A DNA stretch of 53,166 nt from Candidatus Peribacteraceae bacterium (GCA_028707875.1 JAQWAC010000004.1:1-53166), one strand, 5' to 3'; positions 30,550-39,623 are shown, counted from the stretch's first letter. Notes: generated by a model from the sequence alone, not told the origin. Numbers and translations are program-made.

Positions 30550-31671
30550 TCAAGCTCCGAGCTTGAGCTCCCACGTAGATGTGTCGTCGATGCGTTCCCA
30601 GCGCGCATCGGCTTTCTCGGGCTTCACACCCAGAAGTTCCGCCAACCGAAGGAGGGCGGGCGTGAGCTTCTCGGGGAAGCCAGCGTCATAGAAGGTGACC
30701 CGGAGGGCATCCTTCCCAATTTGGAGGGCCACCACGCGACCCGTCAAGTCGGTGAGAACCGTCGGTTCCACCGAGCAAGCCGAGTAGCTGAGGTGCCGAC
30801 CCATGACGCGCGGGTTGAAAACCGCGCCCCACTGGTGAACTTCCGCTCCGGGCTTCTCATGGGGCGGTGGCATGAGAATCCCGTTTCCGAACTCCCCGTT
30901 CGGAACGTAATAATCATGGCCGCCTGCCACGAGGACCTGGATGAGTGCCCCGGAGAATTCCGAATGGCGCTCATTGGGGTTGAATCCTTTGCAGTTGGCA
31001 GCGTAACCATGCTGCCCACTGCCCAGGACTTCGACGAGACGGAGCGCGAGGATGGCCCCCTCCACCATGGGCACCTTCACGGCGACCTCTTTGACTTTCC
31101 CGACGAGGCTGTCGTTGAGACGGTGCCCCATCGTGTCGAGCCATCGCAGCTCGCGATGGTCGATCCGAAGGTACTCCTCGTAGGAAACCTCGGAACGGTC
31201 CCGCTGCTTGCAGTAGATCTCACGGTGCTTCGCGAAGAATGCAGCGACCCGCCGCTGGTATTCCTCGCGGGAAGGAAGGGGCTCATCCTTGAAGGTGATT
31301 CCTCGGTCACGCAAACCGGGGACGATCTCGAGAAGCTCCGGGTGGAACTTCCCTCTGCCCTCGCTGCGGCTATCGCGCAAGTCCGGACGAACCTGCTCGG
31401 TAGCGGATCTCAGCATGTCCCGGGCCAGTGTGCTGAGCGAGCCAAGCGGTCGCTTGCCCGCCACGAACTCCCGCACCTCCGAGAGGAGCTCCTGCTTCCG
31501 AACTTCCATCTCGGCCTGGGCCTTGGCAATCTGGGCATCACGCTGCCACTTCTCCTTGAAGTGGCTCTCATACGCGCCCCACCAGACGCATCCGGCAAGG
31601 GCGACGAGCAAGACACCGAAGATGGCCAGAATGGACCACTCTTCCCTGAAGAACGAAACCACACGCTTCAT
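30550..31671 (-). CDS. Hypothetical membrane-anchored protein
   Basis: MKRVVSFFREEWSILAIFGVLLVALAGCVWWGAYE TM anchor followed by coiled-coil-like KAQAEMEVRKQELLSEVRE. Confidence 0.55.
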   Translation of the reverse strand: MKRVVSFFREEWSILAIFGVLLVALAGCVWWGAYESHFKEKWQRDAQIAKAQAEMEVRKQELLSEVREFVAGKRPLGSLSTLARDMLRSATEQVRPDLRDSRSEGRGKFHPELLEIVPGLRDRGITFKDEPLPSREEYQRRVAAFFAKHREIYCKQRDRSEVSYEEYLRIDHRELRWLDTMGHRLNDSLVGKVKEVAVKVPMVEGAILALRLVEVLGSGQHGYAANCKGFNPNERHSEFSGALIQVLVAGGHDYYVPNGEFGNGILMPPPHEKPGAEVHQWGAVFNPRVMGRHLSYSACSVEPTVLTDLTGRVVALQIGKDALRVTFYDAGFPEKLTPALLRLAELLGVKPEKADARWERIDDTSTWELKLGA

Positions 31672-31863
31672 GACACGACTCCTTGTAAAACTACCTGCCG
31701 ACGATGTGAAGAAACACTCTTGGGAGCCAAAGAAAGGCACTTTCCCAAGTTAATGAAAAATACAATATTATTCATGTTTTGTCAATGACCACTGACTTCA
31801 GGAAATGCATTCCATTGCCATTTCTCTTAATTCCACGTCCTCCACCCCCATAGATGAAATGGT

Positions 31864-32640
31864 ATGCTCCCCTCCGTGCTCTCTCCGTTGATCTCCATCA
31901 TCGTGCCGGTCTTCAATGAGGCGGAGAGTCTCCCGCTCCTCTGCAAAGAAATCGTCGGGGTGATGGGAACACGCTCTTTCGAAGTGATTGTGGTCGATGA
32001 CGGGAGCACAGATGCAACCGCACGCGTCATTACGGAACTCTGCACATCGGATACGCGCATCCTCGGCTTCAGGATGAACAAGAACACGGGGAAAGGCGGA
32101 GCACTCTCCGTCGGCATGCAGCACGCACGTGGCGACCCCCTCATCACCATTGACGGCGACCTGCAGAATGACCCGAAAGATATTCCCCTGCTCCTCGCCG
32201 CACTCGCCGGAGGCGCGGACGTGGCACTCGGCTGGCGACAGGAGCGGGCGGACACGTCCGGCAAGCGCTGGGCATCCGCTCTTTTCAATACTCTCTGCTC
32301 CTTCACCTTCGGAAAGAAACTCCATGATGCAAATACGGGCTTCAAGGCACTGAGACGCCGGGCCGCAGGGAGCCTGCCGATTTCCGGGAGCCTGTTCCGC
32401 TTCCTTCCGCATCTCCTCGCCAAAAAAGGATGGTCCGTCGTCGAGGTTCCCGTGCACCATCACCCGAGAAAATTCGGTCAAACGAAATTCTCCCTCTCTC
32501 ATCGTCTCCGTGGCCTGCCGGATCTTCTTCTGGCCCTCACCGTCGCGCGGAGCGGCATCGAGACCGTCCTGCCGCCCTATCAACGACTCTCGCCGAAGGT
32601 ATCTCCCCTGCCGGAGCGTTCTGGTATGATTCGGGCATGA
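31864..32640 (+). CDS. Glycosyltransferase family 2 (DPM1-like)
   Basis: LISIIVPVFNEAESLPLLCKE, EVIVVDDGSTDATARV, LITIDGDLQNDPKDIP. Confidence 0.92.
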   Translation: MLPSVLSPLISIIVPVFNEAESLPLLCKEIVGVMGTRSFEVIVVDDGSTDATARVITELCTSDTRILGFRMNKNTGKGGALSVGMQHARGDPLITIDGDLQNDPKDIPLLLAALAGGADVALGWRQERADTSGKRWASALFNTLCSFTFGKKLHDANTGFKALRRRAAGSLPISGSLFRFLPHLLAKKGWSVVEVPVHHHPRKFGQTKFSLSHRLRGLPDLLLALTVARSGIETVLPPYQRLSPKVSPLPERSGMIRA

Positions 32641-33605
32641 TTTCCACCGACATCATCCGCCCCTTCCTCTTGACCGCACTCGAGGCGACAGATTTCAAGG
32701 GGCTCGGGGAAAAGTACAGCGGCAAGGTCCGCGATGTGTACACGCAGAAAGCGGCCAAGCGCGCGATCCTCATCGCCACAGACCGCCAGTCCGCCTTCGA
32801 TATTAAGTGGTGCACGATCCCGCTCAAGGGACAGGCTCTGAACCAGATCAGTGCGTGGTGGTTCGAGAAGATCAAAGGTGTCATGCCGACGCACGTGATC
32901 GACGTGCCGGATCCCAACGCCATGGTGGTGAAAGATCTCACGATGCTCCGCGTGGAGATCGTCGTCCGCGGCTACCTCACGGGATCCACGGGGACATCGG
33001 CGTGGGTGAATTACAACAAGGGCGTGCGGAACTTCTGTGGCAACGTGCTGCCGGAAGGCATGGTAAAGAATCAGAAATTCGCCGCCCCCATCATCACTCC
33101 GACCACCAAAGGCGAGGACGACGAGCTCATCGACCCCAAAGGCATTGTCGAACACGGTTTTGCGACCAAGGCGCAGTGGGAGGAAATTTCCTCCAAGGCC
33201 ATCGAGCTCTTCGTCACGGGACAGAAAATCGCCGCGGAACGCGGGCTCATCCTCGTGGATACCAAGTATGAGATGGGCTACGACTCCGAGGGGAAACTCA
33301 CGATCGCCGATGAGGTGCACACGCCCGATTCCTCGCGCTACTGGGTGGCCGCCACCTACGAGGAACGCTTCGCAAGGAAGGACGAACCGGAGAGTCTGGA
33401 CAAGGAGTTTTTCCGCTTGTGGCTGCGATCACAGGGATTCGAGTATGGCGGAAAGCACCCGGAAATCACGGATGACGTGCGATTGATGCTCGCGAGCAAG
33501 TACATCGACCTCTACGAGCGCATCACGGGAGAAATGTTCGTGCTCCCGAAGGATGCGAAGGTGGCGGAGAGGATTGAGAGGAATCTGCAGAAGTACCGGA
33601 TATAA
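32637..33605 (+). CDS. purC: Phosphoribosylaminoimidazole-succinocarboxamide synthase
   Basis: GLGEKYSGKVRDVYTQKAAKRAILIATDRQSAFD; VRGYLTGSTGTSAWVNY; ATGA overlap with upstream GT2. Confidence 0.96.
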   Translation: MISTDIIRPFLLTALEATDFKGLGEKYSGKVRDVYTQKAAKRAILIATDRQSAFDIKWCTIPLKGQALNQISAWWFEKIKGVMPTHVIDVPDPNAMVVKDLTMLRVEIVVRGYLTGSTGTSAWVNYNKGVRNFCGNVLPEGMVKNQKFAAPIITPTTKGEDDELIDPKGIVEHGFATKAQWEEISSKAIELFVTGQKIAAERGLILVDTKYEMGYDSEGKLTIADEVHTPDSSRYWVAATYEERFARKDEPESLDKEFFRLWLRSQGFEYGGKHPEITDDVRLMLASKYIDLYERITGEMFVLPKDAKVAERIERNLQKYRI

Positions 33606-33625
33606 ACCGCTGAACTTCTCATAAA

Positions 33626-33764
33626 TGCGCGAAGGCAGGCGAGTTTATCCCGAGCGTAGTCGAGGGGCCTGCCTGGAGCGCAACCTTGAAGGGAAAGAGA
33701 GCTCATGGCACGTCGTTCGCGAACGACAGTGTCATGAGAGGAAACCGACAAGGTTTCCTTTCAT
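33626..33764 (+). repeat. Structured intergenic repeat, copy A
   Basis: tgcg-CGAAG-gcaggc...gcctgc-cTGGAG-cgca; ctcatggcac-gtcgttcgcgaacgac-gtgtcatgag; aggaaacc-gacaa-ggtttcct. Confidence 0.7.
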
Positions 33765-33765
33765 A

Positions 33766-35022
33766 CTAAAAAAACACCCACAAACAAATCACCAGGTTCC
33801 ACCCGAATTGCAGCACCTCCTGCCGCCACGTCTGCTTCTCGCGAAAGAGAAGAAAGAGTGCGAGCGGAACAATCGCGTAGCGTGTCTCAATGAACCAGCT
33901 CGCGCTGAGATAGACGAACGCGAGCGGATAGAAGAAGTACATGACTGGCCGCGGGAATCGCACGGAGCTCGCCGTGAGGAGCGCAAGAGCGACGGGAACG
34001 AAGAAGACGGCCTTCCGGACCGCACCCGATTCCGCAAAGGAAAGGATCTGATTCTTCACGGATTGCAGGTTCAGATTGAGCGGATGATCCGCACGGAAAG
34101 TGCCCCAGAGGACAAGGAGCAGGAGAACGAGAAGAAGCTGCACCCGTTGCTCCCTGAGGATGTGACGCCACTGGCCCCAAGCCTGTTCAATGACGAGCGG
34201 AAAGAAGAGTGCGGAAAACAGGAGAAGAGTGAAGGAGACATTCCCCGTGAACATGCCGGGGAAGGGATGCAGATCCGACCGGTTGAGAACCGGACTCCCG
34301 TTCAGGACGATGAACACGAGAAAACCGGTGATGGGAATCACGAACGGAAGCAGTGATTTCGTGGCTTCTATGAGAGATTTTCTCCGCTTCAGGCGATCGC
34401 ATATCGTTTTCCGGAAATGTGACCTCAACTCGGAGCCGGTGAGCGCCCAGGACGGTTCGCGACTCAGAACGATGAGGGCGAGGAGCGGGACCCACACAAT
34501 GTTGTTCTGACGCACGAGAACGCCCGCGCAGGAGGAGAGAGCGGAGGAAAGCGACATGCGCCTGAACGCGAAGAAGAACGCAAGGAGCACGAAGAGAAGC
34601 GATGCGGTGTCGGTGTAGAGGAGCGGGAAGAACGGGAGGAGGATCGGTAATGTGGCGTACTGCAGCGTGCGGAGAAACGCGGTTTCATGATCGAGGGTGC
34701 GCGCCACGAGGTACGCGGCCCCGCAGGAAAGGAGGCTGATCACAAGCGTGACCAAACGGGCGGCGGCGGCGGAGCCGGTACCCGAAAGGATCAGCAGACC
34801 GCTCACAAGGTAGTGATAGCCCGGAAGCATCGCCCCGAACTTCGCCCGGGAGAACGTTCCGTTGAGAATTTCCGTGATCCGTTCAAAATGAGAAATTTCA
34901 TCGAACACAAGCGGGGAAGTCCGGACCATGGCAAACATCTGAAAGATGATTGCCAGTGTCAGTAAAGAAAGAAGTATTCCGACACTATTTCGGAAATTTC
35001 CATGGCGATTGATGGCAGGCAC
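33766..35022 (-). CDS. ALG10/DIE2-like alpha-1,2-glucosyltransferase family membrane protein
   Basis: FDEISHFERITEILNG, LPGYHYLVSGLL, LLYTDTASLLFVLLAFFFAFRRMSLSSALSSCAGVLVRQNNIVWVPLLALIVL. Confidence 0.65.
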   Translation of the reverse strand: MPAINRHGNFRNSVGILLSLLTLAIIFQMFAMVRTSPLVFDEISHFERITEILNGTFSRAKFGAMLPGYHYLVSGLLILSGTGSAAAARLVTLVISLLSCGAAYLVARTLDHETAFLRTLQYATLPILLPFFPLLYTDTASLLFVLLAFFFAFRRMSLSSALSSCAGVLVRQNNIVWVPLLALIVLSREPSWALTGSELRSHFRKTICDRLKRRKSLIEATKSLLPFVIPITGFLVFIVLNGSPVLNRSDLHPFPGMFTGNVSFTLLLFSALFFPLVIEQAWGQWRHILREQRVQLLLVLLLLVLWGTFRADHPLNLNLQSVKNQILSFAESGAVRKAVFFVPVALALLTASSVRFPRPVMYFFYPLAFVYLSASWFIETRYAIVPLALFLLFREKQTWRQEVLQFGWNLVICLWVFF

Positions 35023-35050
35023 GCAACATAGTGTAGCCGTAATAAATTAT

Positions 35051-35194
35051 CGCGCGAAGACGGGCGAGTTTATCCCGAGCGTAGTCGAGGGGCCCGCCTG
35101 GAGCGCAACCGCTCAAGGGAGGAGTGAGCTCGTGGCACGTCGTTCTCGAACGACGGTGCCGTGAGAGAGGGGCACCGCAGGTGACCCTTTCACG
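35051..35194 (+). repeat. Structured intergenic repeat, copy B
   Basis: cgcgCGAAGacgggcgagtttatcccgagcgtagtcgaggggcccgccTGGAGcgcaacc...ctcgtggcac-gtcgttctcgaacgac-gtgccgtgag...gggcaccgcaggtgaccc. Shares 28-nt runs with copy A. Confidence 0.7.
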
Positions 35195-35207
35195 TTTCCC
35201 TAGTGCT

Positions 35208-35672
35208 TCACCATTGGCCAAGCGCCAGTTTCCAGTCCCGCTCAACTTGATGACGTGCAATGAACCCCGCCGGTACTTCCAGAGCGAACTTCGCCGATCC
35301 CTCGGAAAAATAGGGGGGACAGACGGGAGTGGTGCACGGCTGCATCGTGGTCATGGAAACGAATTCGCCGGTATCTTTGAAAAACAGAATATCGAGGGGA
35401 ATCAACGTATTCTTCATCCAAAAACCAAGTCTCCGGTTATCGGGGAAGGTAAAGAGCATTCCCTCATCCGGCTTCAAAGATTCTCTCCCCATCAGTCCTC
35501 TTTCCTGCGACTTGTTATCAGCGGCAATCTCGACGGAAACAGGAACCTGCAATCCCCCCGATGACACAAGATGAATGGTGACTTGCGCATCGGCTTTCTG
35601 TCCTCCTGCGGGTGAACAGGCGGCAAGCGCAAGAGCCGAAAGGAGAAGGCCGACGGGAATGAATCTCCTCAT
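35208..35672 (-). CDS. DUF192-family lipoprotein
   Basis: Lipobox LLSALALAAC; QERGLMGRESLKPDEGMLFTFPDNRRLGFWMKNTLIPLDILFF. Confidence 0.88.
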   Translation of the reverse strand: MRRFIPVGLLLSALALAACSPAGGQKADAQVTIHLVSSGGLQVPVSVEIAADNKSQERGLMGRESLKPDEGMLFTFPDNRRLGFWMKNTLIPLDILFFKDTGEFVSMTTMQPCTTPVCPPYFSEGSAKFALEVPAGFIARHQVERDWKLALGQW

Positions 35673-35673
35673 A

Positions 35674-36315
35674 TCATCCGCGGAGAGAGGCAATGGCATG
35701 TGTGCGATCTTTCGAACGGAAAATGTAACTCCCTGCGACAAGATTATCGGCGCCGGCTTTGATGCAGAGCGGTGCCGTCTTGTCGTCCACTCCTCCGTCC
35801 ATCTGAATCATAAGCTTCGGAAACCTTTTCCGTGCTTCAGTGACTTTGGGAAGAACGGATCCTATGAAGCTCTGTCCGCCGAATCCCGGATTCACGGACA
35901 TCACAAGGAGTACATCCACTCCCCCGAGAACATCGTCAACGGCCGAGAGCGGCGTGGGAGGATTGATGGCGATCCCCGCCAGCGCACCGCCTCTGTGAAT
36001 GGCTTCAATCAGGGCTCTCCGTGAATCGGTATCTTTGACCGCCTCCGCATGAAAGGTGACATTCATGGGTCGAAGGGTGAGGAACTCGCGCGCATAGGTT
36101 GCCGGATCCCGCACCATGAGGTGAATATCAAGCGGGAGCTTGGTTTTTATTGTTTGTGCCAATGAAAAAGGAAAGGCGGTGTTCGGCACGAACTTCCCGT
36201 CCATCACATCAAGCTGGAGCCAGTCCGCGGAATCTTCAATGCTCTCCACTTCCTCCTGCAAATGCGCCATATCCGCCGAGAGGATGGAAGGGGCGATGAT
36301 GATCGGGGACGGCAT
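35674..36315 (-). CDS. rpe: Ribulose-phosphate 3-epimerase
   Basis: IIIAPSILSADMAHLQEEVE, WLQLDVMDGKFVPN, VLLVMSVNPGFGGQSFI. Confidence 0.95.
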   Translation of the reverse strand: MPSPIIIAPSILSADMAHLQEEVESIEDSADWLQLDVMDGKFVPNTAFPFSLAQTIKTKLPLDIHLMVRDPATYAREFLTLRPMNVTFHAEAVKDTDSRRALIEAIHRGGALAGIAINPPTPLSAVDDVLGGVDVLLVMSVNPGFGGQSFIGSVLPKVTEARKRFPKLMIQMDGGVDDKTAPLCIKAGADNLVAGSYIFRSKDRTHAIASLRG

Positions 36316-36354
36316 ACGGGGGCATCGTAGCACAGAGAGAGGCTTCGGAAATGC

Positions 36355-37278
36355 TCAGAGGAAGAGGACCGACAGGGCCGGAATCATGAAGAGAGCAAGA
36401 AGAGTGGAAACCATCACGGCGACTGCCGCCTTCTCCGGATGCACTTTGAGCACCGACGAATACACGACGGTGTTGACCGCCAGAGGCACCATCGCCATGA
36501 GGAGCATGACTCCATGAACATCTTCCCCGAAAAAATGGAGCGCCTGCCGATCCACCATGATGATGATCATCATCAGCGTCGGCCAAATGACGCATTTGGC
36601 GACCGTGGTGAAGCCGAGGAGTCTGGAATCCACTGCTGAGAATTTCTCTCCGGCCAGTCCCAAACCGATGAGCATCATGCCGAGTACGCTGTAGGCGCCG
36701 CGCACATCATGAAGAAATCCGAACACGGCGGGTGAAGGAGAAAAATGCAGCATATTCAGAATCACTCCCAACGCGAATGCGTACAAGAGCGGGAGCTTCA
36801 GCAGCTTGCCGACGCTCTCGCGGAATGTGTAATTCCCCCGCGCAAGCACGAAGAATCCGACGGAGGATTCGTAGAGCAGGAACCCGAGCGAGCAGAGAAC
36901 GACGAGCCCCAGCACATCGGACGGGAAGAGTGCCATGGCGGCGGGAATGCCGAAATAACCCGTGTTGCCGTTGGCGGAGGCAAAGGCCGCCAGGTTGCGC
37001 ATGGAATCATTCTTCCTCCATACGAGTGAACTTGCAGCGAGAAAAATCAGGCACAGTGCGCTGCAGAGAAAGAGGAAGATGAGCGGAAGCAAAAGTGTCG
37101 CACGCGTCAGATGAGCCGTAAGCCCTCCCTCCAGCACCACAAGCGGCGAGAGGACGTAAAGAAGAATCAGAGCAACAACCTGCCGCTTGAGGTGAAAGAG
37201 CGCCCCCACGATGTAGCCGGCGCCGATGAGCAAATAAAGCGGGAGAAGTTTCCCGAGAAGGACGAAAAAGAGACTCAT
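36355..37278 (-). CDS. Auxin efflux carrier (AEC) family transporter
   Basis: About 10 TMs; FASANGNTGYFGIPAAMALF motif. Confidence 0.82.
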   Translation of the reverse strand: MSLFFVLLGKLLPLYLLIGAGYIVGALFHLKRQVVALILLYVLSPLVVLEGGLTAHLTRATLLLPLIFLFLCSALCLIFLAASSLVWRKNDSMRNLAAFASANGNTGYFGIPAAMALFPSDVLGLVVLCSLGFLLYESSVGFFVLARGNYTFRESVGKLLKLPLLYAFALGVILNMLHFSPSPAVFGFLHDVRGAYSVLGMMLIGLGLAGEKFSAVDSRLLGFTTVAKCVIWPTLMMIIIMVDRQALHFFGEDVHGVMLLMAMVPLAVNTVVYSSVLKVHPEKAAVAVMVSTLLALFMIPALSVLFL

Positions 37279-37280
37279 AA

Positions 37281-37718
37281 CTACGGCTCCAGATCCTTCA
37301 CCCTGCGCTCATGCCGGCCTCCCTCGAAGTCCGTTGTGAGGAAGATGTCCGTGAATCGCTCGGCATCCGATACTTTCGTGAGACGTCCGCCCATACTCAT
37401 GACATTCGCGTCGTTGTGCTGCCGCGCAAGCTTCGCGGTCTCATCGCTGTAGACCAGGGCAGCACGAATGCCGCGCACTTTATTGGCCGCCATCGCCTCG
37501 CCATTGCCGCTCCCGCCGAAGATGATGCCGAAGCAATGTTGTTCCAGGACCGCCGCACACCCCTTGCGGATGATCGCAGGATAATCCACGGACTCCTCGG
37601 AGAATGTCCCGACATCGATCACGTCGATTTTCTGTGCGCTCAAATGCTTCTTGATCGCTTCTTTGAGCGTAAATCCGGCATGATCTGAAGCGAGGACAAC
37701 ACGTGCTGGGGGATGCAT
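37281..37718 (-). CDS. rpiB: Ribose-5-phosphate isomerase B
   Basis: VVLASDHAGFTLKEAIKKHL, IIFGGSGNGEAMAANKVRGIRAAL. Confidence 0.94.
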   Translation of the reverse strand: MHPPARVVLASDHAGFTLKEAIKKHLSAQKIDVIDVGTFSEESVDYPAIIRKGCAAVLEQHCFGIIFGGSGNGEAMAANKVRGIRAALVYSDETAKLARQHNDANVMSMGGRLTKVSDAERFTDIFLTTDFEGGRHERRVKDLEP

Positions 37719-37747
37719 GTGGAAAGAATAGCACGACTTAGACACCA

Positions 37748-37818
37748 AATGGATAATGGACAATGGATATGGATAATGAAAATGCGTACGAAGCATTATC
37801 ATTTTGCCATTATCCATT
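37748..37818. repeat. Long imperfect inverted repeat in the rpiB/tpiA divergent intergenic region
   Basis: aatggataatgg ... ccattatccatt (12 bp perfect arms), inner aatga-a-aatgc/gcatt-a-tcatt. Confidence 0.7.
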
Positions 37819-37882
37819 ACCTCCTCTGGACGCTCAAACAAAGTGAAGTCTTGAACTTCCATTCTCTGTTATACTCCGGTCA

Positions 37883-38599
37883 ATGGCACGCACCCCTTTC
37901 CTCGCTGCGAACTGGAAGATGTATCCGATTCCCGCGGGAGCGCTGGAAGCGGATTCACCGTACCGGCCGCAATCCGGCATCGATACGGCCGTATTTCCGA
38001 CCTTTCTGGATCTGAAAGCCTGTATCGACGCGGGACTCCCAACGGGAGCGCAGTACGGCCACCCCGACTCCGAAGGGGCACACACCGGTGACGTCAGCAT
38101 GGTCATGCTGAAGAAGCTCGGCTGCAATTTTGTCCTCTGCGGCCACTCGGATCGTCGCCATGACCATCACGAAGAGGACACGGACGTCGCCGCACAGGCA
38201 AATGCCGCCCTGCGATCCGGCCTTCATCCCATCGTCTGCGTGGGGGAAACCAAAGTGGAGCGTGATTCCAGGCGCCAAAAGAAAGTGGTGGAGCGGCAGG
38301 TGAAATGCCTCCCGCTCACGCAGAACATCACGATCGCCTACGAGCCCGTCTGGGCCATCGGAACAGGCGTGACGCCCACTCCCGAGCAGGCACAGGACAT
38401 GCACGCATTTATCCGCTCCCTGCTCCCGGACACACGACGGGAATCAACGCGCATTCTCTACGGCGGATCACTGAAGCCCGATAACGCCGAAGGACTCCTG
38501 ATGCAACCGGATATCGACGGGGGGCTTGTGGGAGGCGCATCCCTGAAAGCACAAACCTTCCGGGAGCTCACAACCATCGCTCTGAGAATCAAGGCCTAA
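37883..38599 (+). CDS. tpiA: Triosephosphate isomerase (divergent, compact)
   Basis: FLAANWKMYP, CGHSDRRHDH, IAYEPVWAIGTG, ILYGGSLKPDNA, GGLVGGASLK. Confidence 0.92.
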   Translation: MARTPFLAANWKMYPIPAGALEADSPYRPQSGIDTAVFPTFLDLKACIDAGLPTGAQYGHPDSEGAHTGDVSMVMLKKLGCNFVLCGHSDRRHDHHEEDTDVAAQANAALRSGLHPIVCVGETKVERDSRRQKKVVERQVKCLPLTQNITIAYEPVWAIGTGVTPTPEQAQDMHAFIRSLLPDTRRESTRILYGGSLKPDNAEGLLMQPDIDGGLVGGASLKAQTFRELTTIALRIKA

Positions 38600-38658
38600 T
38601 GAAGCCCTGATTAACAGTCACTTTTGTCATGGTGTGCGGAGTCGAACCATACACAAAA

Positions 38659-38703
38659 GCCAAAATGTCGACCCTTCGACTCCGCTCAGGATGACATTTT
38701 GGC
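38659..38703. repeat. Palindromic element / possible bidirectional terminator between convergent genes
   Basis: gccaaaatgtc...cccttcgactccgctcagg...gacattttggc; 11-bp perfect outer arms. Confidence 0.7.
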
Positions 38704-38720
38704 CATTAATCAGAGGTTCC

Positions 38721-39560
38721 CTAAGCACGGGCCATTACGGCTTGCGAGAGTTTGAAGATGAAGATCACATTGAACGCAACCCCCATCATGTTGAAAATCG
38801 ATTTCAGGAGCGTTCCGATCGTCGGGCCACCGATGGAGAGAATAATTCCGGCAACAATCAGAACGATCGCCACCAGCAGACCTGCGAGGAAAGAATTCCC
38901 GATGATTTTTCCCCAGTATCCCTGTGAACGCGTGTAGCTGAGGCTCGCACTTTCAAAGACGCCCTTCTTCTCCGTGAGCATGATGACGGGGGCAAGCGCG
39001 AGGCGCGGTCCGACGATGATCGCGATAATGATACCGATGAGAGGAATCCAGATGAAAGAACGCACCATGACCCACAGTGAGAGACCCAGAAACGGGAAAA
39101 ATCGCACCGCTGTCTGTTTTATAAGAACAACAGGATCCTGCACTCCTGTGACCGCGAGAAGGAGAAAGAAGAGGAAAGAGAAAATGGAAATGACGAGCAT
39201 GAGCGGCGCGAACCATGTCATGCCGGCGAAGGTCGAAAGTGTAGATTGCACCATCATGCGTGCGAAAACCTCCTCGCCCAATTGATCCTTCTTCTCTTGA
39301 ACATTTTTCATCGCATCGGTGAATTCCTGCACCGCCTGCTCATCACCGAGCGCGACTCTTCTCTGCAATTCCTGCATGCGCTGAGCATCCAAACCAAACA
39401 CCCCAAGCGTCTTGTTGATTTCCAGTGTGGTATTCCGCTCCAACGACATCTGAGCAACGCCCATCACCGTACCAAAGACCACAGCTCCGATCAGAATGGG
39501 CCTGATGAATTTTTTAAAGGTAACCCAGCTTTCGGAGAAGAGGTTGGAAAATGTTTTCAT
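38721..39560 (-). CDS. Integral membrane protein, unknown function
   Basis: Several TMs (ILIGAVVFGTVMGVAQ; WFAPLMLVISIFSFLFFLLLAVTG; IIGNSFLAGLLVAIVLIVAGIILSIGG). Confidence 0.65.
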   Translation of the reverse strand: MKTFSNLFSESWVTFKKFIRPILIGAVVFGTVMGVAQMSLERNTTLEINKTLGVFGLDAQRMQELQRRVALGDEQAVQEFTDAMKNVQEKKDQLGEEVFARMMVQSTLSTFAGMTWFAPLMLVISIFSFLFFLLLAVTGVQDPVVLIKQTAVRFFPFLGLSLWVMVRSFIWIPLIGIIIAIIVGPRLALAPVIMLTEKKGVFESASLSYTRSQGYWGKIIGNSFLAGLLVAIVLIVAGIILSIGGPTIGTLLKSIFNMMGVAFNVIFIFKLSQAVMARA

Positions 39561-39623
39561 GGAAAATATGGGGAAATATCAGAGGAAACGTACCGCTTTG
39601 GCAATCCGGATGCAATGTCGTCT

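Noticed and set aside
30721-31788. 355-aa plus-strand ORF overlapping the 30550-31671 minus gene
   Set aside because: Minus ORF has a credible TM anchor, coiled coil and downstream terminator; plus ORF lacks these. Some uncertainty remains since both are uncharacterised.
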